From Aquificaceae bacterium (GTDB lineage: Bacteria > Aquificota > Aquificia > Aquificales > Aquificaceae): a stretch of 5,517 nt of DNA. This document shows positions 1-5,517 of this stretch, in pieces. The position numbers and the translations under genes are program-made. Each line of letters starts with the position of its first letter. Within the stretch, counting starts at the first letter, position 1. The stretch covers positions 1 through 5,517 of the forward strand of contig WFPT01000062.1 of the NCBI GenBank assembly GCA_015487365.1. Reading direction: 5' to 3'. Under the pieces are notes generated by a model that worked only from the letters and a program-made list of their open reading frames with translations, made no database searches and was not told the origin of the DNA.

Positions 1-1455
1 CGGTATTCCACCTATTAGGTTTTCCGTCATAACCCTATGGGCTTCCTCTAAGCTGAGGGATTGGGGGACGGATATTGGCTCCTTACTCATGTGCTCTTTT
101 ACCTTTAAATGCTCTAAGAAGTAAAGGCCTAACTCATCCTCATAAGCGGGAGATTCTAAGCGGTTTTTAACCTGAGACTTGAATATGCTCCTTTCACCAC
201 TTAAAAAGTGGGTTGTGAAGACGGATATCATGGCAGGAACAAGTAGTTCATAACCCCCCGTCATCTCCGCTATGAGTATTAAAGTTGAAAGGGGAGCGCT
301 GGCTGAGCCCGCAAAGAGGGAAACCATTCCAACTACTATAAAGGAGGGGGTGTGAAGGTCTAAACCGAGAAATTGATTTAAGGAGAGGGAGTAAAAGGCG
401 CCCAAAAGCCCACCAATCATAACGGAAGGCCCAAAAACACCCCCAGAGCCACCCGAGCCTATCGTAAGGGAAACCCCTACCATAACCGCCAAGGCTCCTA
501 AAAGGGCCAAAAGGGGGTTGTTTAACCTTTGGTCTATAAAGAGCTGTATCCAGCCGTATCCGTTTCCAATAGCTATTGGAATTATAGCCCCCAACAGACC
601 CGCAAAGAAACCTCCAACCGCTGGCTTTAAAAATTTATAGACCTTTAAGTTTTCAAAGAACTCTTCCACCTTGTAATAGAGTCCAACGTAAATCCTTGAA
701 AATAGGGCACAGAGTAATCCTAAACCCGCGTAAAATAGTAAGGCCTTTGGCCTTAAATTTATATACCTTGGGACTTCCACCGAGAAAATGGGTTGAAAGC
801 CCACAAAGAGGGAAAAGACAACGTAGGAGGTAACGGAAGCTATGAAGCTGGGTATTAGGGCTTCCATTTCAAAGTCCTTCCTGAAGAAGACCTCCGCACT
901 TATTATGGCTCCCGCAAGGGGGGCCTTAAATATGGCTGATATTCCAGAGCCAAGTCCAACCGCTATTGCAATTCTTTTTTCCTTTTTAGATAGTTTAAAG
1001 AGGTTTGCCAAGGAAGAACCTATACCCGCACCTATTAGGGCTATGGGTCCTTCCCTTCCCGAAACCCCACCGGTTCCAATGGTTACAGCGGAAGTTATAA
1101 GCTTTACTATGGAGGACTTTATGGAAAGGTTAGTGCCTCTATGGTATGCCCTTATTGCGGAGTCCGTTCCTATGCCCGCGGATTCGGGGGCAAAGAAGTA
1201 AGAGAGTATTCCAGAAATCAGTCCCCCCAAGGCAACCGTAAGGGGTAAAAGGTAAAACCTTTCTGGAAATGGGGTGTAAGAGGAGTAACCTCCCTCCCCT
1301 GCGGGTAGAGGTTGCCTGTATCCTACCCAACTTACTAAGACCAGCTCGGTTATAAGCTCTAAGGCCTTGTAAAAGATTATGGCAAAGATACCCACCAGAA
1401 AACCTATCAGTATGGGCAGGAGGAAGAACCTATACCTTCTAAGGAAGTCTTCCAC
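1..1455 (-). CDS. ClC-family chloride channel/transporter with CBS domain (C-terminus cut by window edge)
   Basis: Integral inner-membrane protein of the ClC family, which moves chloride either as a channel or by Cl-/H+ exchange. The reading frame is open from a GTG at 1455 to base 1, giving 485 visible codons and no stop. An in-frame TAA at 1459-1461 makes this GTG the first usable start. Residues 1 to about 425 form the hydrophobic ClC core. Visible signatures are G94-I-G-T-D98 at the first selectivity segment (in place of GSGIP), G133-R-E-G-P137 with gating Glu135, G339-V-F-G-P343, and Tyr402 in TGGY at the position of the ion-coordinating tyrosine. The helix corresponding to E. coli IIEEMR reads ISAEVFF, so Val189 sits where the internal proton glutamate (E203) would be. 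From about residue 447 a CBS domain begins (VKEHMSKEPISV), which usually binds adenine nucleotides and regulates the channel. The gene starts 17 bases after purN and has no clear ribosome binding site. Family assignment is firm; channel versus exchanger is open. Confidence 0.93.
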   Translation of the reverse strand, partial: MEDFLRRYRFFLLPILIGFLVGIFAIIFYKALELITELVLVSWVGYRQPLPAGEGGYSSYTPFPERFYLLPLTVALGGLISGILSYFFAPESAGIGTDSAIRAYHRGTNLSIKSSIVKLITSAVTIGTGGVSGREGPIALIGAGIGSSLANLFKLSKKEKRIAIAVGLGSGISAIFKAPLAGAIISAEVFFRKDFEMEALIPSFIASVTSYVVFSLFVGFQPIFSVEVPRYINLRPKALLFYAGLGLLCALFSRIYVGLYYKVEEFFENLKVYKFLKPAVGGFFAGLLGAIIPIAIGNGYGWIQLFIDQRLNNPLLALLGALAVMVGVSLTIGSGGSGGVFGPSVMIGGLLGAFYSLSLNQFLGLDLHTPSFIVVGMVSLFAGSASAPLSTLILIAEMTGGYELLVPAMISVFTTHFLSGERSIFKSQVKNRLESPAYEDELGLYFLEHLKVKEHMSKEPISVPQSLSLEEAHRVMTENLIGGIP

Positions 1456-1472
1456 TTTTTAATATTATTTTA

Positions 1473-2114
1473 CTAAAAGTCTTCCAGCTTTGGGTTGGTG
1501 GGATAAGTCCCATACTTTGCACCCTCTACCAAAACTTTCCTACCAAAAAGTTTTACCCTACCCTCTAAGAACCACTTTACACTTTGGGGTAAAATCCTGT
1601 GCTCGTATTGGAGTATCCTTTTTTCTAAAGTTTCTTCGTCGTCGTTGGGAAGGAGGGGGACTACCGCCTGAATTATTATGGGACCCCCATCTACACTCTC
1701 ATCTACAAAATGCACCGAGCAACCTGAATACTTTACCCCGTAGCTTAGGGCCCTCCTTTGAGCCCTTAGACCCTTAAAGGAGGGAAGGAGGGAGGGATGA
1801 ATGTTTATGGCTTTCCCGTAAAATTCTTTTAAGAAGGTTTTGCCTAAAATCCTCATAAAGCCCGCAAGGACTACCAGCTTAACCCCCTTCAAGGCCTTTA
1901 CCAATTCCCCTTCAAACTCTTCCCTGGTTTTAAACTTTTCCCTGGGGATTACCTCATAAGGTATTTGGTTTTCCTCACACCTCCTTAGGGCGTAGGCCTT
2001 TGGGTTGTCAGATATTACCAAGGAGATTTCCTCCTTTATTTTCCCTTCCTTTACCGCATCTATTAGGGCTTGGAGGTTGGTCCCCCTTCCCGAAACCAAA
2101 ACCGCAAAACCCAT
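1473..2114 (-). CDS. purN: Phosphoribosylglycinamide formyltransferase (GAR transformylase 1)
   Basis: Cytosolic enzyme of de novo purine synthesis that transfers a formyl group from 10-formyltetrahydrofolate to glycinamide ribonucleotide. The 213-residue product is close to the E. coli length (212). The N-terminal [11 protein letters not shown] (residues 7-17) is the phosphate-binding loop, and LAGFMRIL (83-90) precedes the folate site. The catalytic triad equivalents are visible: Asn104 and His106 in [13 protein letters not shown], and Asp142 in [15 protein letters not shown]. The ATG at 2114-2112 shares one base with the TAA of the upstream gene (TAATG), which suggests translational coupling. 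No other purine gene is in the window, so purN is here as part of a mixed transcript. The gene ends in TAG at 1473-1475. Confidence 0.97.
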   Translation of the reverse strand: MGFAVLVSGRGTNLQALIDAVKEGKIKEEISLVISDNPKAYALRRCEENQIPYEVIPREKFKTREEFEGELVKALKGVKLVVLAGFMRILGKTFLKEFYGKAINIHPSLLPSFKGLRAQRRALSYGVKYSGCSVHFVDESVDGGPIIIQAVVPLLPNDDEETLEKRILQYEHRILPQSVKWFLEGRVKLFGRKVLVEGAKYGTYPTNPKLEDF

Positions 2115-2836
2115 TACTTTTTTCTCCTCAAAAGCTTAGGTAGGACCTTTAAAAACTCTTCCTTTTCTCTTTCCTGCTCCTTTTTCCACTCTTCCTCCTT
2201 TAAGATTAAGTAGTCCCAGTCTATGCCTTCATCTTCAAACCAAGGACCCTCTACGCAGGCCAAGCGGTAGGAGTTTTTAACTTTAAACCTGCAAGTTAGG
2301 CAGAGGCCCTCTGCGTCCAGTATGGGGACTCTGACCAAGTGAATGAACTTAATCCCTTCCTTTGAGCAAATTTTGGAAATTTCTTTGGCAATCTTGTTGG
2401 AGGTGGCGCTTATCAGGGTTGAAAATTTTTTTAAGTCCTCAGGTAATTCCCCCTCAAAGTTTAGGATTTTAAAGTCTTTTAGGCCCTTTGAAACTTCCTT
2501 TAACAGGTAAAGTCCTTCCCCTTCACCTACGAGTAGAGTCTTTTCCCTTCCGTTAATTTCCAAGGGCTTGCCGTATCCACCCCCAAAAAAGTGGGGACTT
2601 TCACCCTCTCTTAAAAGCTCTATTAACTCCAAGGAAGGTCTGTCCTTTGGACTTAAAATAAAGTCTATCCGGTTTCCTTTAACTTCGGTAGGGAACAGGG
2701 CCAAGGGCCTTGATTCTTTAAAGGGCTGAACTAAGAAGAACTGGCCCCTTTTGTAATAAAAACCTTTTACCTTTAACCTTACAAGGTAAAGGCCTCCCCC
2801 TAACTCTTCCTTCTTCTCTATTAACGCTTGCTCCAC
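2114..2836 (-). CDS. NfnA/SudB/PyrK-like FAD-[2Fe-2S] oxidoreductase subunit (divergent)
   Basis: Probable electron-transfer flavoprotein of the ferredoxin-NADP reductase-like family that includes NfnA, sulfide dehydrogenase SudB and PyrK. These bind FAD and an NAD(P) cofactor and carry a C-terminal [2Fe-2S] cluster, working with a larger partner (NfnB, SudA or PyrD). The 240 residues follow that order: a beta-barrel with [11 protein letters not shown] (29-39) and RPLAL (43-47) at the flavin site, a [10 protein letters not shown] segment (85-94), a Rossmann-like half starting VGEGEG (103-108), then the cluster region. There Asp174-x4-Cys179-x2-Cys182-x11-Cys194 is followed by VEGPWF, which fits the Asp-Cys3 cluster known from SudB/NfnA rather than the four-Cys motif of PyrK. 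The usual GGGxG of the dinucleotide loop reads GEGEG, so NAD(P) binding is doubtful. The tail (213-240) is dense in Lys, Glu and Arg. The GTG start overlaps rpsI by 16 bases; I see no later in-frame start near it. No partner subunit is in the window, so the reaction is unknown. Confidence 0.82.
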   Translation of the reverse strand: MEQALIEKKEELGGGLYLVRLKVKGFYYKRGQFFLVQPFKESRPLALFPTEVKGNRIDFILSPKDRPSLELIELLREGESPHFFGGGYGKPLEINGREKTLLVGEGEGLYLLKEVSKGLKDFKILNFEGELPEDLKKFSTLISATSNKIAKEISKICSKEGIKFIHLVRVPILDAEGLCLTCRFKVKNSYRLACVEGPWFEDEGIDWDYLILKEEEWKKEQEREKEEFLKVLPKLLRRKK

Positions 2837-3255
2837 CTATAACCCGCTCTTGCACCCTTTTGGCCGTACTTTTTCCTCTCCTTCTTTCTGGCATCGCTGG
2901 TAAGTAATCCCGCCTTTTTTAGTTGGGGCCTTAAATCGGGGCTGTAAGAAAGGAGGGCCTTTGCTATTCCATACTTTATGGCCTGAGCCTGAGCACTCTT
3001 ACCTCCCCCTTCAACGGTAGCATACAGTCCAAACTTCCCTTCAAGCCCCGTAACCTTTAAGGGTTGGAGGGCAATAGAAACTAAGTTTTCCCTTTCAAAG
3101 TAATCCTTTAAATCAAGGAGCTTCCCACTCCTTTTACTCTTTACCAACAGCTTATTGACGTCCTTGACCAGGAACACCCTCGCTACCGCCTCCTTCCTCC
3201 TTCCCGTCCCGTAGTAAGAGTTTTGAGGTGTTATTTTAAAGTCCTTCATATTCAT
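2821..3255 (-). CDS. rpsI: 30S ribosomal protein S9
   Basis: Small-subunit head protein whose C-terminal tail reaches the P-site tRNA. The 144-residue product carries YYGTGRRKEAVARV (residues 14-27), GGGKSAQAQAIKYGIAKAL (83-101), LLTSDARKKERKKYGQKGAR, and the conserved ending SKR. It is somewhat longer than the common 130 residues because of an N-terminal extension before the YYGTGRRK motif. Two starts are possible, ATG at 3255 and ATG at 3249 (two codons later). The purine run AGGGGG ends directly against the first ATG but lies 6 bases from the second, so 3249 may be the true start. The gap to the S14 stop is 4 bases. S9 normally sits with L13 (rplM), which is not here. Confidence 0.97.
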   Translation of the reverse strand: MNMKDFKITPQNSYYGTGRRKEAVARVFLVKDVNKLLVKSKRSGKLLDLKDYFERENLVSIALQPLKVTGLEGKFGLYATVEGGGKSAQAQAIKYGIAKALLSYSPDLRPQLKKAGLLTSDARKKERKKYGQKGARAGYRWSKR

Positions 3256-3259
3256 CCCC

Positions 3260-3448
3260 CTACCAGCTGGACTTCCTTACACCGGGTAGGTCTCCCCTTA
3301 AAGCGTGCTCCCTAAAACAGAGCCTGCACATTCCAAAGAACCTTATAAAGCCCCTCGGCCTACCACAGATGGGACAGCGGTTGTGTTTCCTCACCCTCCA
3401 CTTTGGATAATACTTAATGTCCTTTACGTACTTAGCCCTCCTAGCCAT
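3260..3448 (-). CDS. rpsZ: 30S ribosomal protein S14, zinc-binding short form
   Basis: Small-subunit protein of the 30S head, in the short type-Z form. The 62 residues include CPIC (25-28) and CRLC (41-44), the four zinc-ribbon cysteines, and end in the family-typical LPGVRKSSW. The start ATG lies 3 bases after the TGA of rplE, with a purine-rich AGGGGGG ribosome binding site inside the end of rplE. L5 followed by S14 is the normal spc-operon order, but the next gene here is rpsI instead of rpsH (S8). The gene is also often named rpsN. Confidence 0.97.
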   Translation of the reverse strand: MARRAKYVKDIKYYPKWRVRKHNRCPICGRPRGFIRFFGMCRLCFREHALRGDLPGVRKSSW

Positions 3449-3451
3449 ACT

Positions 3452-4012
3452 TCATACCCCCCTTATGGGTAGCCCTAAGTAAGAGAGTAGGTAAAGGGCC
3501 TCCTCGTCCGTTTCCGCGGAGGTGTGTATGCATATGTCCATCCCCCTTATTCTATCCACCTTATCGTAATCAATCTCTGGAAAGACTATCTGCTCGGATA
3601 TTCCAAAGGCATAATTTCCCCTTCCGTCAAAGGAGTTTGGGTTTAAACCCTTAAAGTCCTTAACCCTGGGTAGTGCAACGGATATTACCTTATCCAAAAA
3701 GTCCCACATCCTCTCCTTCCTTAAAGTAACTTTAAGGCCAACAGGCATACCCTTCCTCAATTTAAAACCTGCCTCTGACTTTTTCGCCCTCCTTATGAGG
3801 GGCTTTTGACCCGTTATGAGTTTTAGGTCCTCTTCCGCCCTCTCCAAGTGCTTTATGTCCTGAACCGCCTCTCCCACTCCCATATTGACCACTATCTTTA
3901 TAATCCTTGGGACCTCCATAGGGTTCTTGTAGTTAAACCTCTTTATGAGCTTAGGAACCACCTCCTCCTTATACTTTTTGTAAAGCCTCGGAACGTATTT
4001 GGTTTCCACCAT
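3452..4012 (-). CDS. rplE: 50S ribosomal protein L5
   Basis: Large-subunit central protuberance protein that binds 5S rRNA. With the start at ATG 4012 the product has 186 residues, close to the usual 179. Family hallmarks are [16 protein letters not shown] (34-49), [14 protein letters not shown] (66-79), [10 protein letters not shown] (114-123), [11 protein letters not shown] (128-138), and the end GLPIRGV. The frame is open up to 4108, but those 32 extra codons overlap rpsM in another frame and have a low-complexity Glu-rich stretch unlike L5, so I reject them. AGGAGG at 4021-4026, 8 bases upstream of ATG 4012, supports the shorter start. The TAG of rpsM ends 2 bases before it. The usual upstream neighbours L14 and L24 are missing. 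Confidence 0.97.
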   Translation of the reverse strand: MVETKYVPRLYKKYKEEVVPKLIKRFNYKNPMEVPRIIKIVVNMGVGEAVQDIKHLERAEEDLKLITGQKPLIRRAKKSEAGFKLRKGMPVGLKVTLRKERMWDFLDKVISVALPRVKDFKGLNPNSFDGRGNYAFGISEQIVFPEIDYDKVDRIRGMDICIHTSAETDEEALYLLSYLGLPIRGV

Positions 4013-4014
4013 AC

Positions 4015-4362
4015 CTACTTCCTCCTCTTCTTCCTGGTTTTGGCATTCCTTCTGGTGGATTGGCCCCTTACGGGTAAGCCCTTTGCGTGCCTTATACCCC
4101 TGTAACAACCCATGTCCCTTAACTTTTTTATGTTCAGTTGCACCTCCCTCCTTAAATCCCCTTCCACCTTGTAGTGCTCGTCTATGAACTTCCTAATTCT
4201 ATTTATTTCCTCCGCGCTCAGCTCCCCCACCCTCTTTTTTGGGTCTATGCCCGTCCCCTCGCAGATTTTTAAGGCCCTGGTCTTACCTATACCGTATATG
4301 TAGGTCAGGGCTATTTCTAACCTCTTGTTGGGCGGAAGGTCAACCCCAGCTATCCTTGCCAT
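4015..4362 (-). CDS. rpsM: 30S ribosomal protein S13
   Basis: Small-subunit head protein that forms intersubunit bridges with L5 and contacts P-site tRNA. The 115 residues begin [19 protein letters not shown], contain the helix-hairpin-helix-like [10 protein letters not shown] (21-30), and end with [16 protein letters not shown] (86-101) and a basic tail of Arg and Lys. The length is slightly below the usual 118-126. A good ribosome binding site, GGAGG at 4369-4373, lies in the end of rpmJ, 6 bases from the ATG. L36-S13 is the usual order, but S11, S4, rpoA and L17 do not follow; L5 does. L5 and S13 touch in the assembled ribosome, though this does not explain the gene order. Confidence 0.98.
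   Translation of the reverse strand: MARIAGVDLPPNKRLEIALTYIYGIGKTRALKICEGTGIDPKKRVGELSAEEINRIRKFIDEHYKVEGDLRREVQLNIKKLRDMGCYRGIRHAKGLPVRGQSTRRNAKTRKKRRK
4021..4026 (-). promoter_or_regulatory. Ribosome binding site of rplE
   Basis: AGGAGG on the minus strand inside the last codons of rpsM, 8 bases from the rplE ATG at 4012. It fixes the start of L5 at 4012 rather than at the upstream in-frame start at 4108. Confidence 0.75.
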
Positions 4363-4365
4363 ACT

Positions 4366-4482
4366 TTACCTCCCCTGCCTCTGCTTGTGCTTTGGATTTT
4401 TGCAAATTACCATAACCCTACCCTTCCTCCTTATCACCTTACAATCCTTACAAATCCTCTTTACCGAGCTCCTTACCTTCAC
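4366..4482 (-). CDS. rpmJ: 50S ribosomal protein L36, zinc-binding form
   Basis: Smallest protein of the large subunit, 38 residues, near the peptidyl-transferase entry side of 23S rRNA. The translation begins [14 protein letters not shown] (GTG start read as Met) and ends [11 protein letters not shown]. The zinc ligands Cys11, Cys14, Cys27 and His32 are all present, so this is the C+ form. The TAA stops 3 bases before the rpsM ATG. The GTG at 4482 gives exactly the family N-terminus and there is no purine-rich ribosome binding site before it; the seven preceding bases are all T. A TATAAT element lies 8 bases upstream, so translation may be leaderless. The gene normally follows infA or map; here it follows bioD. 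Confidence 0.97.
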   Translation of the reverse strand: MKVRSSVKRICKDCKVIRRKGRVMVICKNPKHKQRQGR

Positions 4483-4490
4483 AAAAAAAT

Positions 4491-4499
4491 ATTATAGCA
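4491..4499 (-). promoter_or_regulatory. Candidate extended -10 promoter for the ribosomal protein block
   Basis: On the minus strand the bases read TGC-TATAAT, a perfect -10 hexamer with the TG of an extended -10. Its last T is 8 bases before the rpmJ GTG, which is about where transcription would start. It lies between the bioD stop and rpmJ. No good -35 hexamer is seen at 16-18 bases, which an extended -10 may not need. This is inferred from sequence only. Confidence 0.5.
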
Positions 4500-4501
4500 C
4501 A

Positions 4502-5143
4502 TTAAACTTTTAAGTTGAGGATTGGAAGGATGCTTTCGTCTAAGTCCCTTCCCTCGTAAAGTTTATAGGTGTAAGTTTTTGTTAGTTGGGTTATTACAAA
4601 GGGGTTAGTCTTTTCCGAAAGGTCCAAACCTTTGTAGCGGTTTAGGACTATAAGTTTTACCTTTACACCGTTTTGCTTTAAGTAATACCAAGTTAAGAAG
4701 GTGTGGTTTATGGTTCCAAGGCCAGCCCTTGCAACTACAATTACGGGAAGCCCCAAATCCTTTGCCAAGGCCATATAATCGTAGCTGTGGGTTATGGGGA
4801 CCGCAATTCCGCCCGCCCCTTCCACCAAGAGAACTTCATACTTTTCCTTTAACTGGAAAAACCTATCCCTTATCAGAGCTAAGTCTATATGAACGCCCTC
4901 TTCTAAGGATGCGGTGTAGGGGGCCAAAGGACTCTTAAAGGTGTATAGGATTGCCTCCTTTAATTCCTGACCCGTTATCCTACAAACCCTACTCCCGTCT
5001 TCTGGGATTTCCTTAACCCCAGTTTCAATAGGCTTAAAGTATCCAACCTTCACCCCCTTCCCCTTTAAAAGCTTTGCCAAACTCTCACAAAAGTAGGTCT
5101 TGCCTACCCCCGTATCTGTGCCACTTATCAGGAAGGCTTCCAT
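4502..5143 (-). CDS. bioD: Dethiobiotin synthetase
   Basis: Cytosolic ATP-dependent enzyme of biotin synthesis that carboxylates 7,8-diaminopelargonate (DAPA) and closes the ureido ring to give dethiobiotin, the substrate of BioB. The 213 residues start with the P-loop GTDTGVGKT (8-16). They also contain FKPIETG (36-42) with Lys37 in the active site, PLAPYTAS (72-79), VEGAGG (107-112) and RAGLGTINHT (139-148), all typical of BioD. The ATG at 5143 gives the expected N-terminus; AAGG precedes it by only 2 bases, so the ribosome binding site is poor. Upstream the frame stays open without a standard start codon. No other biotin gene is in the window. The gene ends in TAA, 19 bases before rpmJ, so read-through into the ribosomal genes is possible. 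Confidence 0.96.
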   Translation of the reverse strand: MEAFLISGTDTGVGKTYFCESLAKLLKGKGVKVGYFKPIETGVKEIPEDGSRVCRITGQELKEAILYTFKSPLAPYTASLEEGVHIDLALIRDRFFQLKEKYEVLLVEGAGGIAVPITHSYDYMALAKDLGLPVIVVARAGLGTINHTFLTWYYLKQNGVKVKLIVLNRYKGLDLSEKTNPFVITQLTKTYTYKLYEGRDLDESILPILNLKV

Positions 5144-5154
5144 TACCTTAAAAA

Positions 5155-5246
5155 TTTTAACAATTTTGACACGCCTTATTATTTTTATTTTTTTATAAAT
5201 AATTTTCTTCTTATTAATAATAAGGGTAATGTTAAAATTGTTAAAA
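5155..5246. repeat. Large imperfect inverted repeat upstream of bioD
   Basis: The outer arms, 5155-5170 and 5231-5246, are complementary over 16 bases with one mismatch. The inner arms, 5174-5182 (CCTTATTAT) and 5217-5225 (ATAATAAGG), match over 9 bases perfectly. The centre, near 5200, is almost pure A/T. The two layers are offset by one base. The repeat fills most of the 150-bp spacer between the prepilin peptidase and bioD. It could be a regulator site, a structure in DNA, or a relic of a small mobile element; nothing here decides between these. Confidence 0.7.
5217..5244 (-). promoter_or_regulatory. Candidate sigma-70-type promoter for bioD
   Basis: On the minus strand TTAACA (5244-5239) is followed after 16 bases by TATTAT (5222-5217); each hexamer differs from consensus by one base. 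A start near 5210 would give bioD a leader of about 67 bases. The promoter lies in one arm of the inverted repeat, so a protein bound there could block it. Such matches are common in AT-rich DNA. Confidence 0.4.
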
Positions 5247-5293
5247 CTCGCCCAGAGCCTTGATTTTAGGGCACTTCCTCAACTTTGAAAATG

Positions 5294-5517
5294 TTAAAAC
5301 TCTGTCAAAACTTCGTAAAGGAAGAGGCCTGCTGAGAGGAAGGGCACAAAGGGTATGGCGAAGCTAACACTCTTACCCTTTAAGAGGAGCCTTAGGGAGA
5401 AGATGAGACCAAGTATTGAACCAAAGAGTAAGGAAAAGTAAATACCCCAAACACCCTTGTAGCTTCCAATTAAAGCTAAAACTAAGGCATCACCTTCCCC
5501 CATACCCTCCATCTTCC
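5294..5517 (-). CDS. Type IV prepilin peptidase, C-terminal fragment (N-terminus outside window)
   Basis: The inner-membrane aspartyl protease of this family cleaves, and in many cases N-methylates, type IV pilins and type II secretion pseudopilins. Only the last 74 codons are visible, with the start beyond the right edge. The ATG at 5512 is internal because the family motif continues upstream of it. GMGEGDALVLALIG contains the GxGD signature with the second catalytic aspartate. Two hydrophobic membrane spans follow, around VWGIYFSLLFGSILGLIF and FAIPFVPFLSAGLFLYE, matching the end of PilD/GspO-type enzymes. TAA is at 5294-5296. The gene may be pilD, but the first half with the other Asp and any zinc cysteines cannot be seen. 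Confidence 0.85.
   Translation of the reverse strand, partial: KMEGMGEGDALVLALIGSYKGVWGIYFSLLFGSILGLIFSLRLLLKGKSVSFAIPFVPFLSAGLFLYEVLTEF

Larger units (their letters stand above)
5155..5310. repeat. Paired GTYAAAA heptamers
   Basis: Six copies of GTTAAAA or GTCAAAA lie in three pairs. On the plus strand they begin at 5231 and 5240, and at 5293 and 5304. On the minus strand they occupy 5155-5161 and 5164-5170. Start-to-start spacing is 9, 9 and 11 bases. The 10-mer GTTAAAACTC occurs exactly twice, at 5240 and 5293. The last pair overlaps the stop codon and final codons of the prepilin peptidase. This arrangement resembles tandem regulator half-sites, but AT-rich DNA makes chance copies likely. 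Confidence 0.45.

Noticed and set aside
842..1201. 119-codon open frame on the plus strand
   Set aside because: It lies antisense within the well-conserved ClC core, and its translation has no recognisable family features.
1139..1330. 63-codon minus-strand frame
   Set aside because: Out-of-frame shadow of the clc gene, with no domain features.
1490..1777. 95-codon plus-strand frame
   Set aside because: Antisense to purN, whose catalytic motifs are intact.
4013..4108. N-terminal extension of L5
   Set aside because: It overlaps rpsM in another frame, has Glu-rich low complexity unlike L5, and the good ribosome binding site at 4021-4026 points to ATG 4012.
3848..4187. Two overlapping plus-strand frames
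   Set aside because: Antisense to rplE and rpsM; they look hydrophobic only because they mirror Lys/Glu-rich codons.
5166..5194. Plus-strand TTGACA as a -35 element
   Set aside because: No good -10 hexamer lies 16-18 bases downstream; the nearest TATAAA is 22 bases away, and no gene follows on that strand.
5242..5278. Possible terminator after the prepilin peptidase (GCCC and GGGC separated by about 15 bases, then a short T run)
   Set aside because: The stem is only four pairs with a long loop and the T run is short, so I do not call it a terminator.
5144..5293. BirA-type biotin operator or biotin-related riboswitch
   Set aside because: The half-sites are not in the expected spacing and I know of no established biotin riboswitch; only an unassigned palindrome is supported.

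Overview
The window looks like chromosomal DNA of a thermophilic member of the Aquificota, probably Aquificaceae. The reasons are Lys/Glu/Arg-rich proteins, strong use of AGG/AGA for Arg and ATA for Ile, overlapping or nearly abutting genes, a zinc-ribbon S14, and ribosomal protein genes broken out of their usual operons. The genus cannot be fixed from sequence alone. Every gene I can support lies on the minus strand, so transcription runs from the right end of the window to the left.

Layout in direction of transcription: (1) 5517-5294, the C-terminal end of a prepilin peptidase, cut by the window edge. (2) 5293-5144, an AT-rich 150-bp spacer with a large imperfect palindrome, paired GTYAAAA heptamers and a plausible sigma-70-type promoter. 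(3) 5143-4502, bioD, dethiobiotin synthetase. (4) 4482-2821, a compact ribosomal protein block of rpmJ (L36), rpsM (S13), rplE (L5), rpsZ/rpsN (zinc S14) and rpsI (S9), with gaps of only 2 to 4 bases. (5) 2836-2114, a flavoprotein/iron-sulfur subunit like NfnA/SudB/PyrK, overlapping the end of rpsI. (6) 2114-1473, purN, whose start codon shares a base with the previous stop. (7) 1455-1, a ClC-type chloride channel or transporter with a CBS domain that runs off the left edge. Its start is GTG.

The genes from rpmJ to purN are tightly packed and probably form one transcript; clc begins 17 bases after purN. The ribosomal block is mosaic. L36-S13 normally belong to the end of the spc/start of the alpha operon, L5-S14 to the middle of spc, and S9 normally pairs with L13. 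Here they are joined without their usual partners. An extended -10 element lies 8 bases upstream of the rpmJ GTG, which lacks a Shine-Dalgarno sequence, so the ribosomal transcript may start at or very near the rpmJ start codon.

I see no phage, insertion sequence, CRISPR array, tRNA or rRNA. The points most worth a second look are the orphan NfnA-like protein with an Asp-Cys3 cluster motif and an altered dinucleotide loop, the possible leaderless rpmJ transcript, the ClC protein with valine at the internal proton-glutamate position, and the palindrome with heptamers before bioD.
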